From Burkholderia sp. Leaf177 (GTDB lineage: Bacteria; Pseudomonadota; Gammaproteobacteria; Burkholderiales; Burkholderiaceae): a stretch of 64,000 nt of DNA. The translations under genes were made by a program, and so were the position numbers. The stretch lies in the NCBI RefSeq assembly GCF_001424345.1, contig NZ_LMPF01000021.1, forward strand, positions 106,741 to 170,740, in the 5' to 3' direction. The notes under the pieces are model-generated. The model searched no databases. It was given only the letters and a program-made list of their open reading frames with translations, and was not told the DNA's origin. This document shows, piece after piece, positions 35,034 to 44,197 of the stretch. Positions within the stretch are counted from its first letter, which is position 1. Each line of letters starts with the position of its first letter.

Positions 35034-35915
35034 ATGTCGAACCTCGATACAACCGATACTTTTTTGCTTGCTCGCCAATCGGTGCGCCGCGTGGGCTATG
35101 GCGCCATGCAGCTCGCGGGACCCGGCGTATTCGGGCCGCCGAAGGATCGCGAAGCGGCTGTGGCCGTGCTGCGCGAGGCGGTGGCGTCGGGCGTCAACCA
35201 CGTCGATACGAGCGATTTTTACGGGCCGCACGTCACCAATCAGATCATCCGCGAAGCGCTGCAACCGTATGCGGATGACCTCGTGATCGTCACGAAGGTC
35301 GGCGCCGATCGTGGCGCGGACGGTTCATGGAATGCGGCGCTCGAGCCGGACGATATCAAACGCGGCGTACACGACAACCTTCGCAATCTCGGGCTCGATG
35401 CTTTGCATATCGTCAACATGCGCAACATGGGCGATATCCACGCGCCGGCCGAAGGTTCGATCGCAAAACAGGTGGAAGCGCTCGCCGAACTTCAACGCCA
35501 GGGACTCGTGCGTCACATCGGGTTGAGCAACGTGACGGCAACGCAGATCAAGGAAGCGCAGGGGATTGCGGAGATTGTCTGCGTGCAGAATCATTACAAC
35601 CTGATCCAGCGAACCGACGACGCACTGGTCGATGACCTTGCGTCTCAAGGCATTGCCTACGTGCCGTTTTTCCCGCTGGGCGGCTTCACGCCGATTCAGT
35701 CATCGGCACTTTCGACAATCGCCCAGGCGCTGAACGCGACACCCATGCAGGTCGCGCTCGCGTGGCTTTTGCATCGCGCACCGAACATCCTGCTGATCCC
35801 GGGCACGTCGTCGCTCACGCATCTGCGCGAAAACCTTCAGGTGTCGAAACTGAAATTGCCGGACGACGTGCTTGCCGAACTCGATACGCTTGGCCAGGCG
35901 AAGCCTGGGCATTGA
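35034..35915 (+). CDS. Aldo/keto reductase family oxidoreductase
   Basis: A 293-residue NADPH-dependent reductase. VGYGAMQLAGPG starts the barrel; VDTSDFYGPHVTNQIIREAL contains the catalytic Asp and Tyr; VIVTKVGADR has the Lys; VRHIGLSNVTATQI, VCVQNHYNLIQR and IPGTSSLTHLRENL line the cofactor site. ATG 35034 has CGGAGA upstream; the frame extends far upstream as an antisense shadow of the LysR gene. In place of the usual catalytic His, NMRNMGD is seen after the fourth strand, as in some reductases of this group. Confidence 0.88.
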   Translation: MSNLDTTDTFLLARQSVRRVGYGAMQLAGPGVFGPPKDREAAVAVLREAVASGVNHVDTSDFYGPHVTNQIIREALQPYADDLVIVTKVGADRGADGSWNAALEPDDIKRGVHDNLRNLGLDALHIVNMRNMGDIHAPAEGSIAKQVEALAELQRQGLVRHIGLSNVTATQIKEAQGIAEIVCVQNHYNLIQRTDDALVDDLASQGIAYVPFFPLGGFTPIQSSALSTIAQALNATPMQVALAWLLHRAPNILLIPGTSSLTHLRENLQVSKLKLPDDVLAELDTLGQAKPGH

Positions 35916-36107
35916 AGGCCGAATAACCGGCGGACGCGGGTCAAGGAGTGACCGCTGACGCGGTCATGAAGAGGACGCGCCATGTACAAAATCTCCCGCG
36001 TCGCGCAACCCACCCCCAAAAATGCCGAAGCCAACCCGGCTTGCTGCACCGCGTTTACAGCAACCGGCATCAGGCGCATTGATCCGACTACCCGAAGGAG
36101 CGATGCG

Positions 36108-36275
36108 ATGGAAGTGAACATCGAAAACGTGGGAGACGCAAACATTCGCGTTATCCGCAACGGCAATACGATCGATGATGAGTATCTTGAGGCCGCTGCC
36201 ACTGAATTATACGAAGCCAATGAGAAAGGTGTGATCGAGCTACGCCAGCTTGGCGACGAAGGTGCGCGAAATTGA
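36108..36275 (+). CDS. Small acidic protein of 55 residues, unknown function
   Basis: ATG 36108 follows AAGGAG with seven bases between. The product MEVNIENVGDANIRVIRNG continues to an acidic helix (DDEYLEAAATELYEANEKG) and ends near QLGDEGARN. The frame is also open from 35982 but that extension (Cys/Thr/Arg-rich) looks non-coding. No family is recognised. It lies between the aldo/keto reductase and the type VI island and could belong to either or to none. Confidence 0.5.
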   Translation: MEVNIENVGDANIRVIRNGNTIDDEYLEAAATELYEANEKGVIELRQLGDEGARN

Positions 36276-36552
36276 CTTGAAAACCGGCACTGACCAAAGT
36301 GCCCGCACATCCCTCGCATGTACTTCAACCGGGCACGCTACGGCGCGCCTGTCACTCAGCGACGCGGATAGAACCGTGCTCGATTGCCCCACTCAGACAA
36401 ATCCGATTTTCCTTGGCCCTCTTGCCCATGCGCTCAAGGTTGAAGGATGATTCACGATTATCCATTTTTCTCGCAACGACAAGAACGATTGTTCAAATTA
36501 TCGAGCCACCAGCGCCTGCCGAGCGCGTTTCAAAAAAGGTTAAGACAAAAAA

Positions 36553-38877
36553 ATGCGTGGGACATATCAGGATGACGAAGTTTACAGTTCGCGTAAAAGA
36601 CACGTAATCAGGCAGCAGCCCTATCACCTCGATGTGCCAAGCGCAGCCAATTCGAAAGACATTTCGGTTATTTCGTTTATCGCACGCGAAGCCATGGCGA
36701 CGCCGTACGAGATAACGATCGAGCTCACGCATCCCGAATTACTCACTCGCGCCGATTATCTCGGACGCGATGGTCACTTCACCATCACCGCTGAAGACAG
36801 CGCGCAGCCGCGGGTTTATCGCGGCATCGTTACGCAGTTCAAGCGGATCAAAAAGACCAAGGATTTCTTCCGCTACACGATCGTTGTCTGTTCGCAGATC
36901 AAGCGTCTTGGCCTTCTGCATCGCAGCCGCGTGTTTCAACATCAGAACGCGCCGCGCATTATCGAATCGATCCTGCTCAAAGATAAATTCATGGATCACC
37001 AGTTTGAATTCAAACTGCGTCGTGATTACCCCGTGCATGATTTCCGACTGCAATATCAGATATCGGATCTCGAATACATCAAGCTGCTGTGCGAGCAGGA
37101 AGGAATTTATTTCTATACCGAACAAGGAAAGCATGGCGATGTAATCGTGTTCGGTGACGATATCGATCACTACGTCTATACACCCGAACTCAAGGTGCCG
37201 TATCGCGAGAATGCGGGGCTTGAGGCGGGCGTCGAAGCGATATTTGCGCTCGAAACCCACGCGGATGTCGTGCCGCAATCGGTTCTGGTTGCCGACTACA
37301 ATCCATTGGTCGCGTGGGAACGCTTCAAGGATGAAGCGAATGTCGCCATCGATGACAATACGACTTACGGCCAGCCTTACGTCTACGGCACGAACCACCT
37401 GAGCCAGATCGGCGCGGAATGGGAAGCGCAATTGCGGCACGAAGCGGCGATTGCGTGGCAGATCGTGTATCACGGACAAAGCAATGTGCTGGAGTTGCGG
37501 CCGGGCAGGATTCTGCGTATCGATGAACCATTGCCCGATGCGCCCAGCGGACAAGTGATTATCGAAGTGACGCACTCGGGTGGACGCGGCGTGGCGTACA
37601 GCAACGCGTATAAAGCGATCCCATCCAATCGTCGATTCCGGTTACCAATCGATGAAACTAAGTGGCCGAAGATTCACGGCGCATTGAGCGCGCGCGTGAC
37701 GTCGCCGAAAAAATATCCCTACGCATATCTGACGCAAGCCGGACATTACGCCGTGCGTCTCGACCTCGATTTCGATACCTGGAATCCAGGCGGCGAAAGC
37801 GTGCCCTTGCGCTTGGCAAAACCGTTCGCAGGCGCGCTGCAAACCGGTTTCCACTTCCCGGTGCGCGACGGCACGGAAGCGGTCATCATGGCTCGCGATG
37901 GCGACCCGAACAAACTCTTCATCTCGCAGTTCCACCACAACAGCATTCAATCGGACCTGATCCACAATCACGAACGATGGATGTCGCGCAATGTCATCCG
38001 GACACAAAGCAATAACAAGATCCGGATGGAGGATTGGGAGAACGAAGAGCACATCAAGATCAGCACCGAGCACTCGGGCAAGAGTCAGCTAAGCCTCGGG
38101 CATTTGGTCGATAACACGCGGAAGAAACGCGGCGAAGGGTTTGAGTTAAGAACGTCGGGGTATGGAGCGATTCGCGCTGGTAAGGGCATGTTTATATCGG
38201 CGGACGATCAGCCTCGCGCAGCCGATAAACAGCTTGAAATGTCCGCCGCTCGAGGATTGCTCGAGCGCGCTCTGCAGCAGATGCAAGAACTCGCCGAAGC
38301 AACAACCGCTGCCAATGCCCTAGCCGCGAATTTTCACAAGCAGAAAGCACTGTTCGAAGGGACTCTGAACGAGCTAAAACAGGCGGGGATCTTGGTAAGC
38401 GCACCCAATGGTGTTGCTCTGACATCCGGCAGTCACATGCAAATGTCCGCGAACGCCAACCTGATCGCAACCGCCGGCGGCAGCGCCGACATTGGTGTAG
38501 TGAAACGTTTTACGGTCGCCGCCGGAGAAGCCATCTCCATGTGCGCGCACAAGCTCGGAATCAAGCTCTTCGCGGCGAAAGGAAAAATCGAAATACAGGC
38601 GCAGAGCGATGCCCTGGATCTAGTTGCCAAAAAGCATCTGCGCGTTGCAAGCACAGATGAAGACGTGCTCGTAGCTGCATGCAAGAAGCTCATTCTGGCG
38701 TGCGGCGGAGCGAGCCTCGAACTCGCGAATGGCGGCGTTGTAATCACATGCCCTGGCGACTTCAAGATCAAAGCTGCGTCATTCACTTTCGAAGGTCCCC
38801 AGACTTTCGAGGCACCCATGCCCAAGCTGCCCGACAGCACCCTGAAGTTGTCCACGTCCTATAACACGTCGCGGTAA
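36553..38877 (+). CDS. vgrG: Type VI secretion VgrG spike protein
   Basis: A 774-residue VgrG. Residues 40-330 correspond to the gp27-like hub (YEITIELTHPELLTRADYLG, SDLEYIKLLCEQEGIYFY), about 380-450 to the gp5 OB-fold (HFPVRDGTEAVIMARDGDP, NKLFISQFHHN), and residues 470 onward hold the gp5 coiled region and DUF2345 extension (MSRNVIRTQSNNKIRMED, KGMFISADDQPRAADKQLEM, GVVITCPGDFKIKAASFTFEGP). Assembles as the trimeric tip of the secretion needle and carries effectors and PAAR. A linked effector gene starts 4 bases after the stop with no ribosome site, so translation is coupled. Confidence 0.9.
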   Translation: MRGTYQDDEVYSSRKRHVIRQQPYHLDVPSAANSKDISVISFIAREAMATPYEITIELTHPELLTRADYLGRDGHFTITAEDSAQPRVYRGIVTQFKRIKKTKDFFRYTIVVCSQIKRLGLLHRSRVFQHQNAPRIIESILLKDKFMDHQFEFKLRRDYPVHDFRLQYQISDLEYIKLLCEQEGIYFYTEQGKHGDVIVFGDDIDHYVYTPELKVPYRENAGLEAGVEAIFALETHADVVPQSVLVADYNPLVAWERFKDEANVAIDDNTTYGQPYVYGTNHLSQIGAEWEAQLRHEAAIAWQIVYHGQSNVLELRPGRILRIDEPLPDAPSGQVIIEVTHSGGRGVAYSNAYKAIPSNRRFRLPIDETKWPKIHGALSARVTSPKKYPYAYLTQAGHYAVRLDLDFDTWNPGGESVPLRLAKPFAGALQTGFHFPVRDGTEAVIMARDGDPNKLFISQFHHNSIQSDLIHNHERWMSRNVIRTQSNNKIRMEDWENEEHIKISTEHSGKSQLSLGHLVDNTRKKRGEGFELRTSGYGAIRAGKGMFISADDQPRAADKQLEMSAARGLLERALQQMQELAEATTAANALAANFHKQKALFEGTLNELKQAGILVSAPNGVALTSGSHMQMSANANLIATAGGSADIGVVKRFTVAAGEAISMCAHKLGIKLFAAKGKIEIQAQSDALDLVAKKHLRVASTDEDVLVAACKKLILACGGASLELANGGVVITCPGDFKIKAASFTFEGPQTFEAPMPKLPDSTLKLSTSYNTSR

Positions 38878-38881
38878 CCCC

Positions 38882-41281
38882 ATGATCATTAGCCCTCCTT
38901 TCCTGCCTGAGACCGGCGTCAGCGCACCGAGTCCCACCGTTGTCGATCCAATGATGGACGCAGTCGACAAGCTCGAACTGGCGCACGGCATCTATCCCGT
39001 GGCATTTGATCGGCGCTGGCACACCGGCGCGCATCTGGCGCCGTCGGTGCTTACCGAGAAAGTCCGCGCGATCGCCGATGGCGAAGTCGTCGCTTACCGC
39101 GTGTGTCAGCACGCCATTGAAGGAAGCCCGGGATCGGCCGACAGCAGCGCGGGTTTCGTTCTGCTCAAGCACAAGACCGAAACCGGCGATGGTCGCGTGC
39201 TGACGTTTTATTCGTTGTACATGCATCTGCTTGAGTTTGATCGATACAACGACTATGGAACGCCCTTAGACGTTCTGCCGCCCTTCTTGCGTGTGTGCTC
39301 GCCGGGGCCCGACATGCATCCACCGGTCGCACCTCCCTCGCAATCGGGTTCGGGCCAGAAGGTGTATCGCAAGGATGTGCTTGGTCTGATGGGGAAATGC
39401 CACGGTCAACGCCATTTGCATTTCGAAATCTTCATGACGCAGGCTGATTTCAATGCTTACTTTGGCACGACGCAATTGGGCAAGACGCAACTCACCACGC
39501 CCGCGAAACCCGATTGCTGGGGCAGCACCTACTACGTCATCAGCGGTGCGTACAACTTTACGCGCGTGCCCGTCGATCAGACCATGACTCGCGAGAACAA
39601 GCTCCACGGCATTGCGTTTCAGGCGCAAACCGATGGAAGGCTGCCGGCAAATCATAAGTTGTACGTTGAAGTGTATTTCCATCTTGGACAGCGCTATACC
39701 CGCTCATGGCTCGATAAAGGCGACGGTCAGCCTATGTTGCTCACGCGCTCGCCTGTCGCCGATGCGAGCGTCGATTACGAATACGATCTTTACAAACGCG
39801 CCACCGCCCTTTACCCCGCGTGCCCGAGCGATGGCTACGAGATGTTGAGATTCGGCCGAATCCTCAGCACGCCGGTCACGTTGCAGGATTCGGCTGCGCG
39901 CAAAACGTGGATTTCCGTGGTGTTCGATGAGGCCGGCACGCAGGGATACATCGACGTTGCGGACAATGCCATTCAAAAACTATCCGATGCCGATTTCCCG
40001 TTCTTCACCGGATGGAAAAAGCTGAGCGAAGATCACGGCCCATTCGACTCGGACGGTTTGTGCGATATCGATTCGCTCAAAAAACTGCTGGGCGATGCGA
40101 AGACGGACGCTGCTGCGAGCGGCGGCAACGTGTCGGCGACGGTTGTTTCTACTGTTCAGAAGAAGGGCGACCAGCTCATTGCGTACGTCAAATCGCATCC
40201 TGCGATTAGAAAGCAATTGCGCGGACTAGTGTGCGAGGCACCGAGCGAATGGGATAGCTCGAATCATGAGGCGCGATATGCGAAGTTGAAGCAGGCTGGC
40301 GAGTTTTATGAGAACAACCCGCGCGGATATGCGGAATTTATGCATCTGCTGAACCAGTTTCAATTCTGGGGCAGCACGCCGTTAGTGGCGGGAGAGAAGC
40401 TGTGGTTCTTTCATCCGCTTGAGTTTATCCGGCACTTTAGGAAGTGCGGATGGTTGAGCGAGGAAGAATTTAAGCAAGTTTACGAGAATAAGCGTTATAA
40501 ACGCACCCAGAATCCAGAGGAGATACGGGCGACATACCTACGATCAATTAACGGTGCGCTCCGTAAGTACGGTTTGACAACCCCGCTGCGAGCTTCGCAC
40601 TTTTTAGGGCAAGGAGCGGTGGAAAGTTCGTGGCTGACTTTGATGCAGGAGACCAGCATGGTGGGTGAAGTAAAGGGATTTGAAATTTACGGGAGAGTTG
40701 TAAATCTTGACTCGACAATGAAGGAGTCGACCCTTGGGCATTGGTATGGCGCCATATCGACCGAAGACGACCCATGGTTTCGCTTGACTAAGTTCTCCAG
40801 CTCGAATAAACGAATAACAGGCTCTTATGACTGGAGAAATGGGAACTGCGACCGAGAGGATGCACAAAAATATCGTGGTCGCGGCTTCAAGCAACTAACA
40901 GGAAGAAGTAACTATGCTGATTATTGGTTGTTTAGAGGTTGGCTCGCAGCTACCTCATTCTCATCGTCGTGGTGGACTGATCCTGCATACTTAGATCGCG
41001 CCCGAGTAAAAATGAAAAAACAACCTGCGCTCATCGCAGACCCTCAGCGTGTAGCGATTCCCGAAAACTGCATAGATAGTGGCGGGTTTTATATGAGATT
41101 CTGCCGACCTAAAGTCGCTCGCGAGATCGACAAGGACAACATCAAGGCTGCAATCTCTATTTCAGAAAAACAACTAGAAACAACCATATCGTCGGCAGTT
41201 ACGTATGCGATAAATGGCGGTTTTATCGACGGACCGCGCAGGCTTGATTACACTCGCAATGCAAAAAATATTCTGATATGA
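38882..41281 (+). CDS. Type VI effector with M23-type peptidase and GH19-like lysozyme domains
   Basis: A 799-residue VgrG-linked protein. Residues 30-200 form an M23/LytM-like domain: WHTGAHL (His47, His51), YMHL (His115) and GQRHLHFEIF (His178-x-His180). The middle (210-400) resembles a linker with SH3-like strands. Residues about 540-795 resemble GH19 chitinase/lysozyme: ASHFLGQGAVESSW with Glu581, then YRGRGFKQLTGRSNYADY. Both would attack peptidoglycan, peptide and glycan respectively. In the metallopeptidase motif the usual HxxxD Asp is a His. Base composition drops to AT-rich in the last 600 bases. Its stop overlaps the next start (ATGA). Confidence 0.82.
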   Translation: MIISPPFLPETGVSAPSPTVVDPMMDAVDKLELAHGIYPVAFDRRWHTGAHLAPSVLTEKVRAIADGEVVAYRVCQHAIEGSPGSADSSAGFVLLKHKTETGDGRVLTFYSLYMHLLEFDRYNDYGTPLDVLPPFLRVCSPGPDMHPPVAPPSQSGSGQKVYRKDVLGLMGKCHGQRHLHFEIFMTQADFNAYFGTTQLGKTQLTTPAKPDCWGSTYYVISGAYNFTRVPVDQTMTRENKLHGIAFQAQTDGRLPANHKLYVEVYFHLGQRYTRSWLDKGDGQPMLLTRSPVADASVDYEYDLYKRATALYPACPSDGYEMLRFGRILSTPVTLQDSAARKTWISVVFDEAGTQGYIDVADNAIQKLSDADFPFFTGWKKLSEDHGPFDSDGLCDIDSLKKLLGDAKTDAAASGGNVSATVVSTVQKKGDQLIAYVKSHPAIRKQLRGLVCEAPSEWDSSNHEARYAKLKQAGEFYENNPRGYAEFMHLLNQFQFWGSTPLVAGEKLWFFHPLEFIRHFRKCGWLSEEEFKQVYENKRYKRTQNPEEIRATYLRSINGALRKYGLTTPLRASHFLGQGAVESSWLTLMQETSMVGEVKGFEIYGRVVNLDSTMKESTLGHWYGAISTEDDPWFRLTKFSSSNKRITGSYDWRNGNCDREDAQKYRGRGFKQLTGRSNYADYWLFRGWLAATSFSSSWWTDPAYLDRARVKMKKQPALIADPQRVAIPENCIDSGGFYMRFCRPKVAREIDKDNIKAAISISEKQLETTISSAVTYAINGGFIDGPRRLDYTRNAKNILI

Positions 41282-41913
41282 ATAAAATCCCATCTTCGCT
41301 AGCGCTAATTGCGATAATTACCTGTTTGAATCCGGCGCTTGCCGTCGACAAATTCACTGTTGTTAGGAACTCGTTAGTAGTAAGCGAAAACGGTTCTACA
41401 AGAAGTTGCTTGTTAGCAACAACTCCACGATATGCGATAGAAAGTTTTGATCGACGAGCTTTAATGTTATCGGAACGTGAGTATATTGCAGTTGCTAGTT
41501 TAAAAAATTGCAGTGCAACTTTGCCTTTGTCGGTATCGCTAATTCCAAAAGCTGTCGGTGTATTAACGGATGTTAATTTAATAAAAAAAATCTATATTTC
41601 TCTTGATTTTGTGAACGTGCGTCCATTTCTTTACGTAGCTACAGTAGCTCGTCTCGGCAGTTCGACCAATCTTGTTAGCTTAAGAGGGGCGAATGTTGCA
41701 GGACGGAAAATTTCACAACTAAAAAAATATGCTTTTGGTGGGACAGGTGACGCTGGATCGTCTGCGATTTCCCCGGACGGACGGTTCGTTGCTCCTTCGG
41801 GAGAGCTTGATTGCAGCGCGGATGCTTATCCGGGGGTCTGGGAGATAGAAAAAAATATCCGAGTCGTTGCCGATGATCTGGCGTGCGCTCACCTGTTTGA
41901 CGAAAACCAATGA
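41278..41913 (+). CDS. Putative periplasmic immunity protein for the peptidoglycan-hydrolase effector
   Basis: A 211-residue protein with a clear signal peptide (IPSSLALIAIITCLNPALA). The mature part is beta-rich, has six or so Cys residues (SCLLAT, KNCSAT, ELDCSA, LACAHL), and matches no family I can name. It follows the effector with a 4-base overlap, is exported to the compartment where the effector acts, and is markedly AT-rich compared with the genes on either side. That is how immunity genes of polymorphic effectors look; function is inferred from context only. Confidence 0.65.
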   Translation: MNKIPSSLALIAIITCLNPALAVDKFTVVRNSLVVSENGSTRSCLLATTPRYAIESFDRRALMLSEREYIAVASLKNCSATLPLSVSLIPKAVGVLTDVNLIKKIYISLDFVNVRPFLYVATVARLGSSTNLVSLRGANVAGRKISQLKKYAFGGTGDAGSSAISPDGRFVAPSGELDCSADAYPGVWEIEKNIRVVADDLACAHLFDENQ

Positions 41914-42295
41914 ACAAGCCAAATACTGCGCACCTAACCCGGTACGCCGCTCGCAAACTCTTCTGGGGCAATATTTGGAAATAAGAACGGTAGCTTCAGA
42001 TGAAGTCCATGCCATGGCAATCGCTGCTCGCGTACTGCTTTCGAGCAACCCAACTTACTCATCAATGTATGTCACTCGACTCACCGATTTTGAAAAAACT
42101 CAGCAATCGATCATTGTGGGATGTCAATGTATGTTCCAAGAGCTTACAGTCAGCCCATTGCTTTTTAGTTGCTCGAATTCGTATAAAAACGACGGCTTAC
42201 CCCGGTTAAAACATCAATTTTTCAATACGATCCAAATGGAATTAACTGAAAGATCGCGGAAATTTTTTGAAATAGATCGAACTGGCTTGGACTAA
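41867..42295 (+). CDS. Uncertain AT-rich reading frame after the immunity gene
   Basis: A frame of up to 142 residues, possibly starting at TTG 41867 or further in (ATG 42015 has no clear ribosome site). The product has AMAIAARVLLSSNPTYSSM and FNTIQMELTERSRKFFEI, helix-like, without recognised family. It overlaps the immunity gene end. It could be a remnant of a second immunity gene or a random frame in AT-rich DNA. A further 61-residue frame at 42318-42503 is of the same sort. Confidence 0.25.
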   Translation: MPMIWRALTCLTKTNEQAKYCAPNPVRRSQTLLGQYLEIRTVASDEVHAMAIAARVLLSSNPTYSSMYVTRLTDFEKTQQSIIVGCQCMFQELTVSPLLFSCSNSYKNDGLPRLKHQFFNTIQMELTERSRKFFEIDRTGLD

Positions 42296-42575
42296 AATTG
42301 AAAAGTAGTAAGCGTAGATGATTTACCGGGTTTGCATTTACTCGAAACAAAAAAATAAATTTTTAGAACAAAATCCGGCCTGCGGCGACCAGTTTTTAAA
42401 CCTAACAAAAAACAATCGGCATCGGTACCTGGAATCAACATATTTTGATAAAAACATACCTAAATCTGTATTACGCGACTTTCAAATGAAGTTAAATAGA
42501 TAGCTTCGCAACGGCAACGCGCAAATAACAGATGACCCGTTCACTTCCGCCCTTTTCTGGACCAAACCATTTCAA

Positions 42576-42833
42576 ATGAAAAACCCTATCCGCGTCGGTG
42601 ATGAACTCGAAAACGGTGGTCACGTGACAAGCGGCTCTCCAGACATGGATTTTGCGGGTCGTCGCATCGCGCGCAAAGGTGATTCGGCCATTTGCGATCT
42701 GCACGGCGATACCACCATTTCCGAAGGCCATCCATTTTTCAACGACAAGGGCAAGTCGATTGCACTGCATCACCATTGTTGCGCGTGCGGTTGCCGCTTA
42801 CTCTCGTCGCTCGTGAACGTGACCATCGCTTAA
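42576..42833 (+). CDS. PAAR-domain tip protein
   Basis: An 85-residue PAAR protein that sharpens the VgrG spike. It starts MKNPIRVGDELENGGHVTSG, with KGDSAICDLHGDTTISEG in the middle and HHHCCACGCRLLSSL near the end, giving the His/Cys zinc-binding tip. No effector domain is fused to it. It begins 280 bases after the uncertain frame and is followed within a few bases by the accessory gene. Confidence 0.87.
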   Translation: MKNPIRVGDELENGGHVTSGSPDMDFAGRRIARKGDSAICDLHGDTTISEGHPFFNDKGKSIALHHHCCACGCRLLSSLVNVTIA

Positions 42834-42835
42834 GC

Positions 42836-44197
42836 GTGCCCGTCGATCTCACACCTGGCGGTCCGCCAAGTCCCTACCCAAAGCGCCGGTTCAATCTCGT
42901 GTCGTGGATTGTTATCTGGGCCGTGTTCTGCTCAATCGGCGCCTGTGTCGCGCTGCTGTTGTGGCCTGCAAGTCTGCCTGCCGCGAGTGCGAAGTTCTGG
43001 CTATTTGTTGTTGGAATGCCCAATGCGGCATTTCTGCTGGTTTTTGGCTGCGCACGCGCAAGCTTCGAGACTGCTCATCTTCGTGCACTTTATAGAAATC
43101 AGCATCGTCAAAACTGGCTGCGTAATCGGATCAGCTATGCACAAACGCCACTTCATGTCCTGACGCAGACTTATCTTTTTCCCGTCGATAACGAAGCGCT
43201 AGCCGCCACCATAATTTCAGAGAAAAACGTTTTAGCGAGTCAATCGCCACGCGCATCGACTGGACGGGTACTCCATTCGCGCTTGCCGGACATTGAGCCC
43301 GATGTCGATTATCAACACGCGCAAGAAGAGAACGCCTCTGCGGAGAATACGGAGGGCAGTGACATTGCGGTCGTTCGGGATATCGGCAAAAGTCAAACCA
43401 AACCGGATGGTTTCAGTCACGTCATTGCAAACATACTTGCGCCACTCGCCGATACGCTGCGCGCATTGTCGCGCTCAAAGTCGAAGTACATACCCGTCGC
43501 GCGCATTATTGTCGTCGATGCTGACACCGCATCCTCACGCTTGAAGCATGTCCACGACGCGCTTTCAGAACTTGATCTTGCGGCTATCGGCTGTGAAGTT
43601 GTAGCCGCCAATGATGGATTGATGTTACTGGATGAATGGCTTGACGTCGGGGAAACGAGACCCTTGCTCGTGATCGCTGCGGAATGGTACGACGTGGTCC
43701 CACCGGTCGGAAGCACTGAAGGTGGTGTTGCAATTCTTTTTAGCCGGGACTCCGAAATACATTTGGCAGCCGATTCTCTCAAGACTATCGGTAGGCTGCA
43801 TCGTCCTGTGGCTATTAACGTGCAAAACGCAATGGGCGTAACCCGCGAACTTGCCATGTCCGCGCTGTGGGGCAAGACCTCAGCCTCAGAAGTACTTCAC
43901 GCATGGATTAGCGGTTTTGATCCTGATTTCGATAAAAGATTGGCGTCCGCCCTAAAGAACGCATCGTTCGAAGGTCTTGCCAATCTATCCGCGATACACA
44001 TCCCGGATCGAATCATCGGACATGCTGGTTCGGCTGCTCCCTGGCTCGCGATCGCTGCCGCAATTGAATCAGGCGAAGAAGGCCCACAACTTATTCTTAA
44101 TCAATCGGGGACGGCTCAGTCGGCCATCCTCTATGCAAATCCGCCGCCCAAGCATGAAAATCGAGCCGAAACTGAAGAACCTCAAGAACCTCAATGA
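42836..44197 (+). CDS. Type VI island accessory membrane protein
   Basis: A protein of about 453 residues starting at GTG 42836, two bases after the PAAR stop; the frame is open upstream inside paar but those residues have no support. Two N-terminal membrane helices are evident (WIVIWAVFCSIGACVALLLW and AKFWLFVVGMPNAAFLLVF), followed by a soluble domain with ARIIVVDADTASS, LLVIAAEWYDVV and GGVAILFSRDSE. Similar proteins sit between PAAR and TssM-like genes in Burkholderia vgrG islands; function is not known. It overlaps the next gene by 44 bases. Confidence 0.65.
   Translation: MPVDLTPGGPPSPYPKRRFNLVSWIVIWAVFCSIGACVALLLWPASLPAASAKFWLFVVGMPNAAFLLVFGCARASFETAHLRALYRNQHRQNWLRNRISYAQTPLHVLTQTYLFPVDNEALAATIISEKNVLASQSPRASTGRVLHSRLPDIEPDVDYQHAQEENASAENTEGSDIAVVRDIGKSQTKPDGFSHVIANILAPLADTLRALSRSKSKYIPVARIIVVDADTASSRLKHVHDALSELDLAAIGCEVVAANDGLMLLDEWLDVGETRPLLVIAAEWYDVVPPVGSTEGGVAILFSRDSEIHLAADSLKTIGRLHRPVAINVQNAMGVTRELAMSALWGKTSASEVLHAWISGFDPDFDKRLASALKNASFEGLANLSAIHIPDRIIGHAGSAAPWLAIAAAIESGEEGPQLILNQSGTAQSAILYANPPPKHENRAETEEPQEPQ

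Noticed and set aside
36250..36607. Plus-strand frames of 66 and 102 residues before vgrG
   Set aside because: They overlap one another and the vgrG start; no ribosome site or domain, so this is taken as the vgrG leader.
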